From an uncultured Hyphomicrobiales bacterium (GTDB lineage Bacteria > Pseudomonadota > Alphaproteobacteria > Rhizobiales > Rhizobiaceae): a stretch of DNA of 20,601 bases. Each line of letters starts with the position of its first letter. Position 1 is the stretch's first letter. The stretch spans positions 1-20,601 of the forward strand of contig CALUBX010000045.1 in NCBI GenBank assembly GCA_943914405.1, in the 5' to 3' direction. Both the position numbers and the translations under genes were made by a program. Below, piece by piece: positions 7,235 to 14,859 of this stretch. The notes below the pieces were generated by a model. That model was not told the DNA's origin, searched no databases, and saw only the letters and a list, made by a program, of their open reading frames with translations.

Positions 7235-7516
7235 TCAGAAGGCAGGCGTCACCGAAGGCTCCGACCAGCCGGCGCTTGCCGCCGGCGGCGTAAGCAGCGG
7301 GATGTGAGCGGCCGTGTGGCGACCGAGAAAGCCGGCGACATCGCCGGCGCAGGCATCGCGAAGCGCGCTGGGGTCGTAACCCTCTAAAACGGCCTCCTCC
7401 TCCAGCCGGGCCGCCAGCAGAGACAGAGCGCCCGTGTCGGTTGCCAAGGCATAGTCCTCCAGTTCGCCCGACATCTGCAAAAGCCTGTCTTCCAGCCAGT
7501 CGTCTATGATCTGCAT
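7235..7516 (-). CDS. Hypothetical protein, 93 residues
   Basis: The minus-strand frame starting at ATG 7516 gives MQIIDDWLEDRLLQMSGELEDYALATD... with a helix-rich, acidic first part (LAARLEEEAVLEGYD, ALRDACAGDVAGFLG) and a less ordered, proline- and serine-containing tail. The start is preferred over the longer frame (from 7555) because TAGGA lies eight bases upstream on that strand. No family was recognised. The amphipathic pattern looks like a real small soluble protein rather than random frame, and no better frame exists opposite it. It is convergent with the proline-rich gene and divergent from the GMC oxidoreductase gene. Confidence 0.55.
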   Translation of the reverse strand: MQIIDDWLEDRLLQMSGELEDYALATDTGALSLLAARLEEEAVLEGYDPSALRDACAGDVAGFLGRHTAAHIPLLTPPAASAGWSEPSVTPAF

Positions 7517-7719
7517 GCGTGTGATCCTACTCGGGAACGGTGTGGCGGTGAGCATCGATGGCGCAGCAATGCGTGTCGGTGAATAAGGTTCCGGCGGTTG
7601 TCGCCAGGGGAGGCTTCAACTCAACCCCGGCGGGTGTTTTACTAGAGGTGAAGGTGACAGGCGATGCCGCCTGCCAGGCTCTCTCGCGCACTGCTTTTTG
7701 ATCATCGGGTTTTAGAACC

Positions 7720-9348
7720 ATGATATTAGCCGACGAAAATGTCTTACCGAGGAGCGATGTCTGTATCGTTGGGGCTGGCCCTGTCGGCTTGGCTCTTGCC
7801 TTCAAACTGGAAGCGCTCGGCCTAACCGTGACGCTGCTGGAGATGGGTGACGAGGGTTCAGGTCCCGCCCAGAGTGCGGGTGATGTCGAGTTCCGCAACG
7901 GGCATCACGCATCGTCAATGGCCGTGTCGCGCTCCGGAATAGGCGGCACATCCGCCTTGTGGGGTGGGCGATGCGTCGGCTTCGACGACCTGGATTTCGA
8001 TCGGCGCGATCATGTACCGTTCTCTGGATGGCCGATCCCGCATTCGGAAATCAGCAGCTATTATCCGGAGGCCCTGTCGTTTCTGGGTTGTAAGGCCGAC
8101 GATCCCGTCATTGCTGAGTTTGACGTCGCCGACAAAACCGTAGGGACCGACGCGATCGAGCGGTGGAGCCGAGACCCGGCGCTGGGTCCGGTCTATGCGT
8201 CTCGCCTGGCGAGCTCCGCCAAGATCAGGCTGCTGACCGGTGCCTGCGTGAAAGACATCAACTTGGACGGGACCAGATCTCGGGTGGAAAGCCTCCGCGT
8301 CCGCCTGCATGCCAAAGAGTTCGAGGTGGCGGCCGGGACTTACGTGCTGGCAGGCGGCGGCCTCGAAAATGCGCGTCTGCTGCTCGGGCTCGCCGATCAT
8401 GTACCGGGCGTCCGCGAGCATGCCGGGCCGGCACTGGGCGCCTTCTATCAGGGGCATCTGACGGGCTATATCGCCCTCGTTCATTTCCAAGATCCGAGCC
8501 ACGCCGGCGTGATGGCATTCAAAGGGGACGCCGCAGGGCAGACATACCGCCAGCGGCTGCAGATCGCCGCGCCGGTGCAGCTGGAGCAAAGGCTGCTCAA
8601 TACCGTCTTCTGGATCGACGCCGTGTCGATTGCAGATCCCATTCACGGTTCCGGCGCGTTGTCCCTCTGCTACCTCTTCCTCGCGGCAACAGGTCTCTAT
8701 CGTTTCCTGTCGAAGGGCTTGGCGCCGACGGCTTGGGGTCGCCACGGCATCGACAGCCGTCGTCACCTGCGCAATGTGAGGGAGGATCTGCCTTCTCCAC
8801 GCGAGCTGCTGTCCACGGTCTTGGCTCTGGTTCGTCCTCGGAGAGGCAAGCAGACTCTCATCAATCCGAAGGGCCGCTATCTCCTGCGCTATCACGCGGA
8901 GCAAGTTCCCAACCCTCAAAGCAAAGTGTCGCTGAAACCATCGAACGGCCCGGACGGGTTACGAGCATTGTCGGTCGATTATCGGGTAACGGAGCAGGAC
9001 ATCACATCGGTCCTGCGGTCGCACGAGATTGTCGATCATTGGCTGCGGCAAAACGGGATCGGGCGGCTGGAATATCTTCACGACGTCTCCCGGCGCAAGG
9101 AGGCCGTCACCGCCCAGGCGTTCGACGGCTATCACCAGATAGGACTGACAAGGATGGGTGTCGACTCGTCCGAAGGGCCAGCTGATACCGATTGCCGGGT
9201 GAGGGGGGTGTCGAACCTTTATCTGGCGGGCAGTTGCCTCTTCCCGACCGGTGGCCATGCAAACCCCACGCTTCCCGCCGTGGCACTGGCTCTGCGGCTG
9301 GCAGGGCACTTGGGTGGAACAGCCCATCGCCCTAAGGCTTTGGCTTAA
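7720..9348 (+). CDS. GMC-type FAD-dependent oxidoreductase
   Basis: The 542-residue protein begins with an FAD-binding Rossmann motif (VCIVGAGPVGLALAFKLEALG, residues about 14-34, then LLE). It continues with GIGGTSALWGGRC, the second flavin contact typical of glucose-methanol-choline-type enzymes, and has AGGGLENARLLL in the middle. The C-terminus SNLYLAGSCLFPTGGHANPTLPAVALALRLAGHL contains the conserved His and Asn-Pro region of the GMC_oxred_C domain. It should oxidise an alcohol, sugar or similar CH-OH group. The substrate is not evident. It lies next to and converges on the exopolysaccharide block, separated from exoZ by 21 bases, so a sugar or polysaccharide substrate is possible but unproven. 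No strong ribosome binding site precedes the ATG. Confidence 0.85.
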   Translation: MILADENVLPRSDVCIVGAGPVGLALAFKLEALGLTVTLLEMGDEGSGPAQSAGDVEFRNGHHASSMAVSRSGIGGTSALWGGRCVGFDDLDFDRRDHVPFSGWPIPHSEISSYYPEALSFLGCKADDPVIAEFDVADKTVGTDAIERWSRDPALGPVYASRLASSAKIRLLTGACVKDINLDGTRSRVESLRVRLHAKEFEVAAGTYVLAGGGLENARLLLGLADHVPGVREHAGPALGAFYQGHLTGYIALVHFQDPSHAGVMAFKGDAAGQTYRQRLQIAAPVQLEQRLLNTVFWIDAVSIADPIHGSGALSLCYLFLAATGLYRFLSKGLAPTAWGRHGIDSRRHLRNVREDLPSPRELLSTVLALVRPRRGKQTLINPKGRYLLRYHAEQVPNPQSKVSLKPSNGPDGLRALSVDYRVTEQDITSVLRSHEIVDHWLRQNGIGRLEYLHDVSRRKEAVTAQAFDGYHQIGLTRMGVDSSEGPADTDCRVRGVSNLYLAGSCLFPTGGHANPTLPAVALALRLAGHLGGTAHRPKALA

Positions 9349-9369
9349 ACGGAGGGAGTCCTGTCCCGT

Positions 9370-10377
9370 TCAAGGAGCGGTTCGTCGCATCGGGAAGCGC
9401 CAGAGGGAGGAACGCTTGCCCCTCAACAGGAATTGCAGCGGCCGCTCCAGGCCCTCATAGGCAATGATACCGGCAATCGTCCCGGCGATGACGCATGCAC
9501 ACAGAAGCATGCTCGATGGAAGCGATCCGGCAATCTTGAGCATGACGGAGATCGCAAAAGTATGCCACAGGTAGATGGAGTAGGAACTGTCGCCGAGATA
9601 GGCAAGCGGGGCCAGGATCGGCAACCTGCCGCTCGCCTCGATCGAGAGCGCGCCATAGACAAGCATGACGGCAAGAGGGCCGCAGGACCAGGGCCCGAAC
9701 TCCATCTGCAGAATCTGTATGGCTGCAAATCCGCCAAGAGCGGCGGCCACCATGATCATGCCGAGCGATACAGGCGGCAGGATCTGTCGGCGCCATAGCT
9801 TGGCCAAAGCGGCACCTGCGACGAACTCCAATATTACAGGGGCGGTGTAGAACGCGATCACCGGATCGGCCGGCCGGGCCAGAAGGCCCGCCAGCACCAA
9901 GGCCCCGAAGACAACCGCCAGCAGGGCGAGCCGCAGCCCGGGGCGGGCCAGCAGGGTGAGGGCGAAAATTACATAGAAGAAGATCTCATAGTTCAGCGTC
10001 CAGCCCTGGACGAGCACGGGCCAAAGGTCGCCGGTGCTCGGCGACCTCGCCGGCAGAAACAGGAAGGAGGCCAGCGTGTGGCCGAGGCTGATCTGGAGAT
10101 TGGGGAAGAGGCCTACTATCGCCCCGGCGAGCATGATGGCAGTCGCGGCCCAATAGGAGGGTGCGATACGCAGGAAGCGGTTGCGCAGAAAGCTCGCCGG
10201 AGAGGTCGGTCGATTGTCGCTGATCGCCATCATGATGAAGCCGCTGACCACAAAGAAGATGTCGACGCCGGCTGCACCGATGGTGAAGTGCATGCCGCTG
10301 CGTTCACCGGCATGGAAGACGACGACGGCAAGAGCCGCGATGGCTCTCAAATACTGGATGGAGTAGAGCGTGGGCAT
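9370..10377 (-). CDS. exoZ: Membrane acyltransferase (acyltransferase family 3), ExoZ-like acetyltransferase
   Basis: The 335-residue protein has roughly ten hydrophobic segments. The N-terminus SIQYLRAIAALAVVVFH carries the Arg (R11) and His (H22) typical of Acyl_transf_3 proteins, followed by DIFFVVSGFIM. S. meliloti ExoZ, of similar size, adds the acetyl group to the succinoglycan repeat unit at the inner membrane. The assignment rests on family and on position directly downstream of exoQ. The start ATG at 10377 is preceded on its strand by GGAGA about ten bases upstream. The gene is the third in the minus-strand unit exoF-exoQ-exoZ, 43 bases after exoQ. With the sugar-assembly genes missing (see junction), its normal substrate would not be made from this locus. 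Confidence 0.78.
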   Translation of the reverse strand: MPTLYSIQYLRAIAALAVVVFHAGERSGMHFTIGAAGVDIFFVVSGFIMMAISDNRPTSPASFLRNRFLRIAPSYWAATAIMLAGAIVGLFPNLQISLGHTLASFLFLPARSPSTGDLWPVLVQGWTLNYEIFFYVIFALTLLARPGLRLALLAVVFGALVLAGLLARPADPVIAFYTAPVILEFVAGAALAKLWRRQILPPVSLGMIMVAAALGGFAAIQILQMEFGPWSCGPLAVMLVYGALSIEASGRLPILAPLAYLGDSSYSIYLWHTFAISVMLKIAGSLPSSMLLCACVIAGTIAGIIAYEGLERPLQFLLRGKRSSLWRFPMRRTAP

Positions 10378-10420
10378 TCGTCTTTATCTCCGCCGATGGC
10401 GTGGGAGCTTGCGCGGGGAA

Positions 10421-11695
10421 CTATAGTCGCGTCTGCAGGCCGATCGCGACCGGGCGCGATGCTGCCCGTCTCGGAAGGGCGTCCAGGGCCGGCGCGATCG
10501 CCAGCCTTCCGGCCGTGAAGTAGAAGAGGAAAGATCCGACCTGATAGGGGTTGATGATGTCGATCTCCACGAAGGAACGGATCAGGAGCAGGGCGGAGAT
10601 ACCGAACAGAAGGAGAGAATCCGGCGCCGAGTTGTAGGTCAGCAGGCGCTTCAGATGACCCGTCAGCATTGTCAGCAAGACGAAGATAAGGAGGAGGACG
10701 CCGGCTATGCCCGTTTCCACCGTCGTCTCGATATAGGTGTTGTGGAAGTGGAAGCCGCTTTTTCCCGTGATGCCGAAATCGTCCCAGAGCCGCTCCGCGT
10801 CGGCGAAGCCCGGAACCCAGAAGCCCTGATAGCCAATGCCGAAATAGGGTGATTGCTGGGCGATCGCGATTCCCTGCTGCCAGAGATAAGTCCGCCCGGT
10901 CAGCGTCGAATCCTTGCCGAACACCCCGAGAATGGCATCCATTGCGCCGAACTGGAGCGCTCCCGCCACAGCGCCGACGCCCATCACCACGGCCGCGGCG
11001 AAAAACATCCGGCGGTGCTTCGGCGAGAAGACCATGAAGGACTGCATCCCAATGCACAGCGCGACAATCCCGATTGTGGTGATGACGGACGTCGCGGACT
11101 GGGACGCAGATAGACAATAGGCGGCGAGCAGGGCGACCACGCCGATAACGGGCAGCCACAGTCCGCGCAGCCGGAAGACCAGGAGAGAGGCGTAACAGAA
11201 GAAGATCCCCAGCGACGCGAAGAAGCCCAGCTGGTTCTTGGAGGAAAAGGCACCAACGAAGCCGAAGGTACCATCCATGGAATCGAAGAGGTAATTGCCG
11301 AACAGGATGGAATAGATCAGCACAAGCCCGACGCCGATCATGGCGCCTTTGCATAGGTTGTCGGCGCTGACTATCCGCATGGCGATCAGCGCGCAGACGA
11401 CATGGGTGAGGTACTGGATCGCCGTGCGCAATGACACCCCGAAGGCCGGCGACCAGAAGGCCGACACGAAGCAGAACAGCGCGAAGCTGAAGATCCAGAG
11501 GTACTTGCCGTAACTGCCGAGCGCGCGGCGATAGTCGACCAAGACCGGCAGAAACCAAACCCCGTAATAGGCAAGGATGGAGATCTGCCCAAATCGGCTC
11601 GAATAGGCGAATACGAAAAACGAGATCGCGACAGCCATCACGGCGTAGAGCTGGTTTCGCCGGGTATCGATGAATGTCGACTTCGCGATCTTCAT
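10421..11695 (-). CDS. exoQ: O-antigen ligase/polymerase family membrane protein, ExoQ-like
   Basis: The 424-residue polytopic protein has about eleven hydrophobic segments. A large polar loop in the second half contains GRTYLWQQGIAIAQQSPYFGIGYQGFW and the HFHNTYIETTVETGIAG motif, hallmarks of the Wzy_C (O-antigen ligase) domain. ExoQ in S. meliloti is the repeat-unit polymerase that, with ExoP and ExoT, yields high-molecular-weight succinoglycan. The start is ATG 11695 with TAGGAGA six to seven bases upstream. That binding site overlaps the TAG stop of the exoF frame, so the two genes were built to be translated together. The reading frame is intact although exoF upstream is truncated. Confidence 0.82.
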   Translation of the reverse strand: MKIAKSTFIDTRRNQLYAVMAVAISFFVFAYSSRFGQISILAYYGVWFLPVLVDYRRALGSYGKYLWIFSFALFCFVSAFWSPAFGVSLRTAIQYLTHVVCALIAMRIVSADNLCKGAMIGVGLVLIYSILFGNYLFDSMDGTFGFVGAFSSKNQLGFFASLGIFFCYASLLVFRLRGLWLPVIGVVALLAAYCLSASQSATSVITTIGIVALCIGMQSFMVFSPKHRRMFFAAAVVMGVGAVAGALQFGAMDAILGVFGKDSTLTGRTYLWQQGIAIAQQSPYFGIGYQGFWVPGFADAERLWDDFGITGKSGFHFHNTYIETTVETGIAGVLLLIFVLLTMLTGHLKRLLTYNSAPDSLLLFGISALLLIRSFVEIDIINPYQVGSFLFYFTAGRLAIAPALDALPRRAASRPVAIGLQTRL

Positions 11696-11704
11696 CCCGT
11701 TCTC

Positions 11705-12775
11705 CTACTGCATCAGCAGTTCGGACGTAACCTTTACGACATCGCCGGGCTGAAGCTGGGTATTCTCGTCAACCGATACTTCCTTCGGCCCCTGTCCCTC
11801 GTCCCGGACGACCGTGTACTTGATCGTAGCGGCCTTGTGGCTGGGGTCGAACTTCAGGGCCTCGGCCGATTGAGCGAGGGCCTCCGTCATCAACTGGCGG
11901 CTGGTCGTCAGCTGCAGGCCGAGCTTTTCCAATTCGGCCTCGGTGTCCTGAAGTTCCTTGGCCCGCTGCGCGACCCAATCGTTGCGCAGGTTGATCTCGT
12001 CCTGGTCAGCCTTGCTGATCGACTGCTTGGCCTGAAGCGCGTTGGTGTCGATGTCGAGGAGGCTGGTCTCGATGTCGGATGTCCGCTCCTCGAGGCTGAT
12101 CAGCCGGGTGTTGTTGGTGATGCCCTGTTCCGTCAAGCGGGACATCTTGTCCCGCGAGTCCGTAGCGATTTCCAGCTGCCGCTTCTGGGTTTCCGTCTTC
12201 TGCGCCAGCGACTGAACCTCGCTCTGGAGAAGCGAGCGAAGGTCGGCCAGCGCTTTCAGCTGCAGATCGTACCGGTCGCGGCGCGACTTCATCAGGGAAG
12301 CCTCGCTGTCGATCAGCTGCTGCGCGTTCTTCACATTGGCGAGCTCCGGCGGCACCGTGATTTCCTTTGCGTCGGCCACTTCTGCAAGAAGGCGTGCACG
12401 CCGGGCCAGAAGACGGGCCCGCTGGGAATCATAAACGGCCGCGTCGCCCTGGGCGTTGAGGAAGTCGCGCGCAAAGCGCTGGCCCGCCTCCGACCGCTTC
12501 AGGCCGCCGGCAAGGCTCAAGGCCTTCAGCACCGTCAGCCGGGGCGAATAAGGATATTCGCCCGGCTTGTCGACATCGCCCGCCAAGAAGACGGGCCGGA
12601 ATTCCGTCACCTCGACCGAGGCCGAGGGCAGGTTGCGGAGCGCGAACTTGGTTCGCAACTCCTCGCCGATCTGTCCGGCGATCTCGCCCGTCGTCTTGCC
12701 GGCTGCGGGCAAGTCGCCGAGGAAGGGAAGAGAGATCTCGCCGGAGGGACCGACGGTGTAGTCTCCGGCGACCAC
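11705..12775 (-). CDS. exoF: ExoF-like polysaccharide export protein, 5'-truncated (no signal peptide); likely non-functional remnant
   Basis: The frame encodes the second half of a Poly_export domain (VVAGDYTVGPSGEISLPFLG, then LPAAGKTTGEIAGQIG), an SLBB-like stretch (VFLAGDVDKPGEYPYSPRLTVLKALSLAGG), a long coiled coil (about residues 110-300) and a closing SLBB-like tail. This is the layout of ExoF, which helps export succinoglycan through the periplasm. Family members have some 65 further N-terminal residues with a signal peptide and the first half of the export domain. Here the same frame continues upstream only through codons reading CGSIKNWD before hitting TAA at 12800-12802. The GTG at 12775 is therefore a nominal start, without a ribosome binding site worth naming. 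Without a signal peptide the product would stay in the cytoplasm. It probably is a pseudogene made by the deletion described at the junction. Confidence 0.8.
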   Translation of the reverse strand: MVAGDYTVGPSGEISLPFLGDLPAAGKTTGEIAGQIGEELRTKFALRNLPSASVEVTEFRPVFLAGDVDKPGEYPYSPRLTVLKALSLAGGLKRSEAGQRFARDFLNAQGDAAVYDSQRARLLARRARLLAEVADAKEITVPPELANVKNAQQLIDSEASLMKSRRDRYDLQLKALADLRSLLQSEVQSLAQKTETQKRQLEIATDSRDKMSRLTEQGITNNTRLISLEERTSDIETSLLDIDTNALQAKQSISKADQDEINLRNDWVAQRAKELQDTEAELEKLGLQLTTSRQLMTEALAQSAEALKFDPSHKAATIKYTVVRDEGQGPKEVSVDENTQLQPGDVVKVTSELLMQ

Positions 12776-12785
12776 GTCCCAGTTC

Positions 12786-12802
12786 TTGATGCTGCCACAT
12801 TA
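12786..12802. other. Probable deletion junction inside the exo cluster
   Basis: Reading leftward, exoF-like sequence is recognisable up to about 12793-12799 and then stops abruptly at an in-frame TAA. Reading rightward from about 12792, a different protein-like frame runs into exoO. In S. meliloti exoF and exoO are separated by exoY, X, U, V, W, T, I, H, K, L, A and M. None of these genes is present here. A single deletion joining the 5' part of exoF to the 3' end of exoM explains both broken ends. No insertion sequence or long direct repeat is seen at the join. The exact base cannot be set without a relative that has the full cluster. Confidence 0.6.
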
Positions 12803-12893
12803 CGCCTTACGGGCAGCGCTGCATGCCGGTGCCGTAATGGGCGGCCTCGGCATGCGCGAAATCCGCCAATACGGCATCCCGGAGGCGGCATGA
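12789..12893 (+). pseudogene. Probable 3' remnant of a glycosyltransferase gene (exoM position)
   Basis: A frame from ATG 12789 gives 34 residues, MLPHYALRAALHAG then AVMGGLGMREIRQYG and IPEAA. It ends with TGA at 12891-12893 in an ATGA overlap with the exoO start. Its composition is protein-like and its end is coupled to exoO exactly as a preceding operon member would be. In S. meliloti exoM lies directly upstream of exoO in the same direction, so this is probably the C-terminus of exoM left by the deletion. I could not confirm the identity by alignment. The alternative is a short leader peptide, or chance. Confidence 0.4.
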
Positions 12894-13858
12894 CGACCTC
12901 GGACCATCCGGTGATGCCCGCACCCGACGTCACCTTCGTGATCGCGGCCTTTAATGCCGAGGATACGATCTTCGACGCCATCGCCAGCGCTGTGGCACAG
13001 ACCAATGTGTCGCTCGAGGTGATCGTGGTCGATGATTGTTCGACCGACGGAACACGTGAGGTGGTCGCGAACTACCCGGACAGCCGCGTACGGCTGATCG
13101 TCCAGGCGGTGAATGGTGGTCCGGCTGCCGCCCGCAATGTCGGCTTCGCGGCCGCCAAAGGACGTTGGATCGCCGTGCTCGACGCCGACGACACGATCCG
13201 CCCGAAACGGCTTCGGACCATGATCGCGCGAGCGGAAGCATCGGATGCCCAGGTGGTCGTCGACAATATCGACGTGGTGCCTTTGGATGGCGGAGAGCCG
13301 CAGCCCATGTTCCCGGCCCAGGAGCTGGCGAAGCGGCCGCTGATGACCCTCGCCGAGTTCATCGGCTCCAATGTCATCTTCAGCTCGACCTTCAACTTCG
13401 GCTACATGAAACCGATCTTCGAACGCCGCTTCCTTGAAGCGCACAACCTCCGCTTCGACGAGACACTGCGGATCGGCGAAGATTACGCGTTGCTTGCATC
13501 GGCTCTTGCGAGCGGTGCCCGTTGCGCGGTGGAGCCGACCGCTGGCTATATCTACCACCTGCGGCACGGCTCGATATCCCGCGTGCTCAAGCCGCACCAT
13601 CTCCAGGCCATGCTCGATGCCGACCAGACATTTCTGGCGCGGTATCGCCTGCAGGGCGATGCGCTTGCCGCGCAGCAGCGCCGCACGCGCAGCATCCGCG
13701 AGGCTGCGTCGTTCATCACCCTCGTCGAAGAGATCAAGAAGCGGTCCGTCGGCGGGATACTGAAAACGGCACTTCGGCATCCTCAGGCGCTCAAGCACCT
13801 CCGGATGCCAATCGCCGTACGCATGCGCCGGCTGGCAAGAGCTGCCGGTGTTTATTGA
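12890..13858 (+). CDS. exoO: Family 2 glycosyltransferase, ExoO-like
   Basis: The 322-residue protein has a GT-A fold core near its N-terminus: PDVTFVIAAFNAEDTI, VIVVDDCSTDGT, GGPAAARNVG and the DxD-type RWIAVLDADDTIRP. Further on, ETLRIGEDYALLASAL gives the acceptor-side EDY motif. ExoO in S. meliloti is a cytoplasmic glucosyltransferase that adds a glucose late in assembly of the succinoglycan octasaccharide on its lipid carrier. The assignment to ExoO rests on similarity from memory and on its place directly before exoN and exoP. Start 12890 is chosen for GGAGG at 12881-12885 (short spacing) and the overlap with the upstream TGA; ATG 12914 is an alternative. Without the earlier glycosyltransferases it would have no acceptor here. 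Confidence 0.82.
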   Translation: MTTSDHPVMPAPDVTFVIAAFNAEDTIFDAIASAVAQTNVSLEVIVVDDCSTDGTREVVANYPDSRVRLIVQAVNGGPAAARNVGFAAAKGRWIAVLDADDTIRPKRLRTMIARAEASDAQVVVDNIDVVPLDGGEPQPMFPAQELAKRPLMTLAEFIGSNVIFSSTFNFGYMKPIFERRFLEAHNLRFDETLRIGEDYALLASALASGARCAVEPTAGYIYHLRHGSISRVLKPHHLQAMLDADQTFLARYRLQGDALAAQQRRTRSIREAASFITLVEEIKKRSVGGILKTALRHPQALKHLRMPIAVRMRRLARAAGVY

Positions 13859-13912
13859 AATCCCATCGCGGGGCGGAATATGCCCCTCCGAGGAAAGGAC
13901 GAAGGACTGACC

Positions 13913-14812
13913 ATGAAGAAACCAGTTCGCAAGGCCGTGATTCCAGTCGCCGGCAATGGCACCCGGTTCCTGCCGGCAACCAAGGCCATGCCAAAGGAAA
14001 TGCTGACCATCGTCGATCGGCCCGTCGTACAATATGCGGTGGATGAGGCGATGCAGGCTGGCATCGAGAACATCATCTTCGTGACCAGCCGCAACAAGAC
14101 GGCGATCGAGGACTATTTCGACAGCGCGCCGGAGCTGATTGCAACGCTGACGCGCTCAGGCAAGACGGTGCAGGTGACGCAGCTCGAAAAGATGCTGCCG
14201 GTGGCAGGCACGGTCAGCTACACACGCCAGCAGGTGCCGCTTGGTCTTGGCCACGCCGTCTGGTGTGCCCGGGAACTCGTCGGCGACGAGCCTTTCGCGC
14301 TGCTGCTGCCCGACATGGTGTCCTATGGGCCGCAGGGCTGCATGGCGGGCCTGATGGACCTTTATGACGAGGTTGGCGGCAACGTCTTTGCGGTCGAGAA
14401 ATGTGCCCCCGAAGAAACCTCCAGTTACGGCATTGTCGGTATCGGCCAGGACGTGAAGCACGGCTTCCAAGTCACCGAAATGGTGGAAAAGCCTGCTCCG
14501 GCTGCGGCTCCGTCGAACTATTACCTCAATGGTCGTTATATTCTGCAGCCTGAAATCTTCGGACTGCTGGCCAAACAGGAACGCGGCGCGGGCAACGAGA
14601 TCCAGCTGACGGACAGCATGCAGAAGCTTCTGGAGCTGCAGCCGTTCCACGCCCACCCCTATCAGGGCAGGACTTTCGACTGCGGCAGCAAGCGCGGCTT
14701 CATCGAGGCCAATGTCGCATTCTCGATGTTGCGCCCTGATATGGGTCCGGAGATCCTCGCCTCGATCAAGGATCTCGTCGCCATGCATGAAACCCGGGTC
14801 CAAGCGGCCTAA
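13913..14812 (+). CDS. exoN: UTP-glucose-1-phosphate uridylyltransferase (ExoN/GalU)
   Basis: The 299-residue enzyme makes UDP-glucose from UTP and glucose-1-phosphate in the cytoplasm, supplying the sugar donor for exopolysaccharide. The nucleotide-binding N-terminus reads AVIPVAGNGTRFLPATKAMPKEML, where GalU proteins usually have AGLGTR. Other family parts are VVQYAVDEA, LGLGHAVWCA, LLLPDM, VEKPAP and the YYLNGRYIL, GAGNEIQLTDSM and GRTFDCGSK motifs. ATG 13913 is chosen because AAGGA at 13902-13906 precedes it at a normal distance; an in-frame ATG at 13880 lies before that site. It sits between exoO and exoP as in S. meliloti. UDP-glucose has many other uses, so the gene may be kept even if succinoglycan is lost. 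Confidence 0.92.
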   Translation: MKKPVRKAVIPVAGNGTRFLPATKAMPKEMLTIVDRPVVQYAVDEAMQAGIENIIFVTSRNKTAIEDYFDSAPELIATLTRSGKTVQVTQLEKMLPVAGTVSYTRQQVPLGLGHAVWCARELVGDEPFALLLPDMVSYGPQGCMAGLMDLYDEVGGNVFAVEKCAPEETSSYGIVGIGQDVKHGFQVTEMVEKPAPAAAPSNYYLNGRYILQPEIFGLLAKQERGAGNEIQLTDSMQKLLELQPFHAHPYQGRTFDCGSKRGFIEANVAFSMLRPDMGPEILASIKDLVAMHETRVQAA

Positions 14813-14829
14813 AATAGACCTTAAGTCCA

Positions 14830-14859
14830 AGGAACGGCAGGCGGGATCCTGCCGTTCCT
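14830..14859 (+). promoter_or_regulatory. 11-bp perfect hairpin in the exoN-exoP gap that also spells an EcfG-type promoter
   Basis: AGGAACGGCAG (14830-14840) pairs perfectly with CTGCCGTTCCT (14849-14859) around an eight-base loop. No T-run follows, so it is more an RNA-stabilising or weakly terminating element than a full terminator. The same bases include GGAAC (14831-14835), 17 bases, then CGTT (14853-14856), an exact fit to the EcfG/RpoE2 promoter form. It lies 32 bases before the exoP start. Because a stem starting GGAACG must end CGTTCC, the match could be a by-product of the hairpin. Confidence 0.5.

Noticed and set aside
7658..7673. CAGGCG-ATGC-CGCCTG hairpin in the gap before the GMC oxidoreductase
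   Set aside because: A short isolated stem with no partner signal; such stems are frequent by chance in GC-rich DNA.
7527..7719. 64-codon minus-strand frame before the GMC oxidoreductase gene
   Set aside because: There is no ribosome binding site of note and no family resemblance. The frame runs on into the antisense of the oxidoreductase gene, and the composition is unremarkable.
11837..13858. 673-codon open frame on the plus strand covering exoF antisense and exoO
   Set aside because: Only the part from 12890 has glycosyltransferase motifs. The first 350 codons are the mirror of the exoF coding strand and have no protein-family features.
13855..13884. TTGAAA followed by ATATGC as a promoter for exoN
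   Set aside because: The -35 box lies over the exoO stop and the -10 match is poor; not enough to call.
12800..14032. 410-codon minus-strand open frame opposite exoO
   Set aside because: It is a shadow of exoO and the start of exoN, rich in His/Arg/Asp as expected from antisense of GC-rich genes. It ends at the TAA that also closes the exoF frame, but its end (RPPITAPACSAARKA) is not a convincing ExoF signal peptide.
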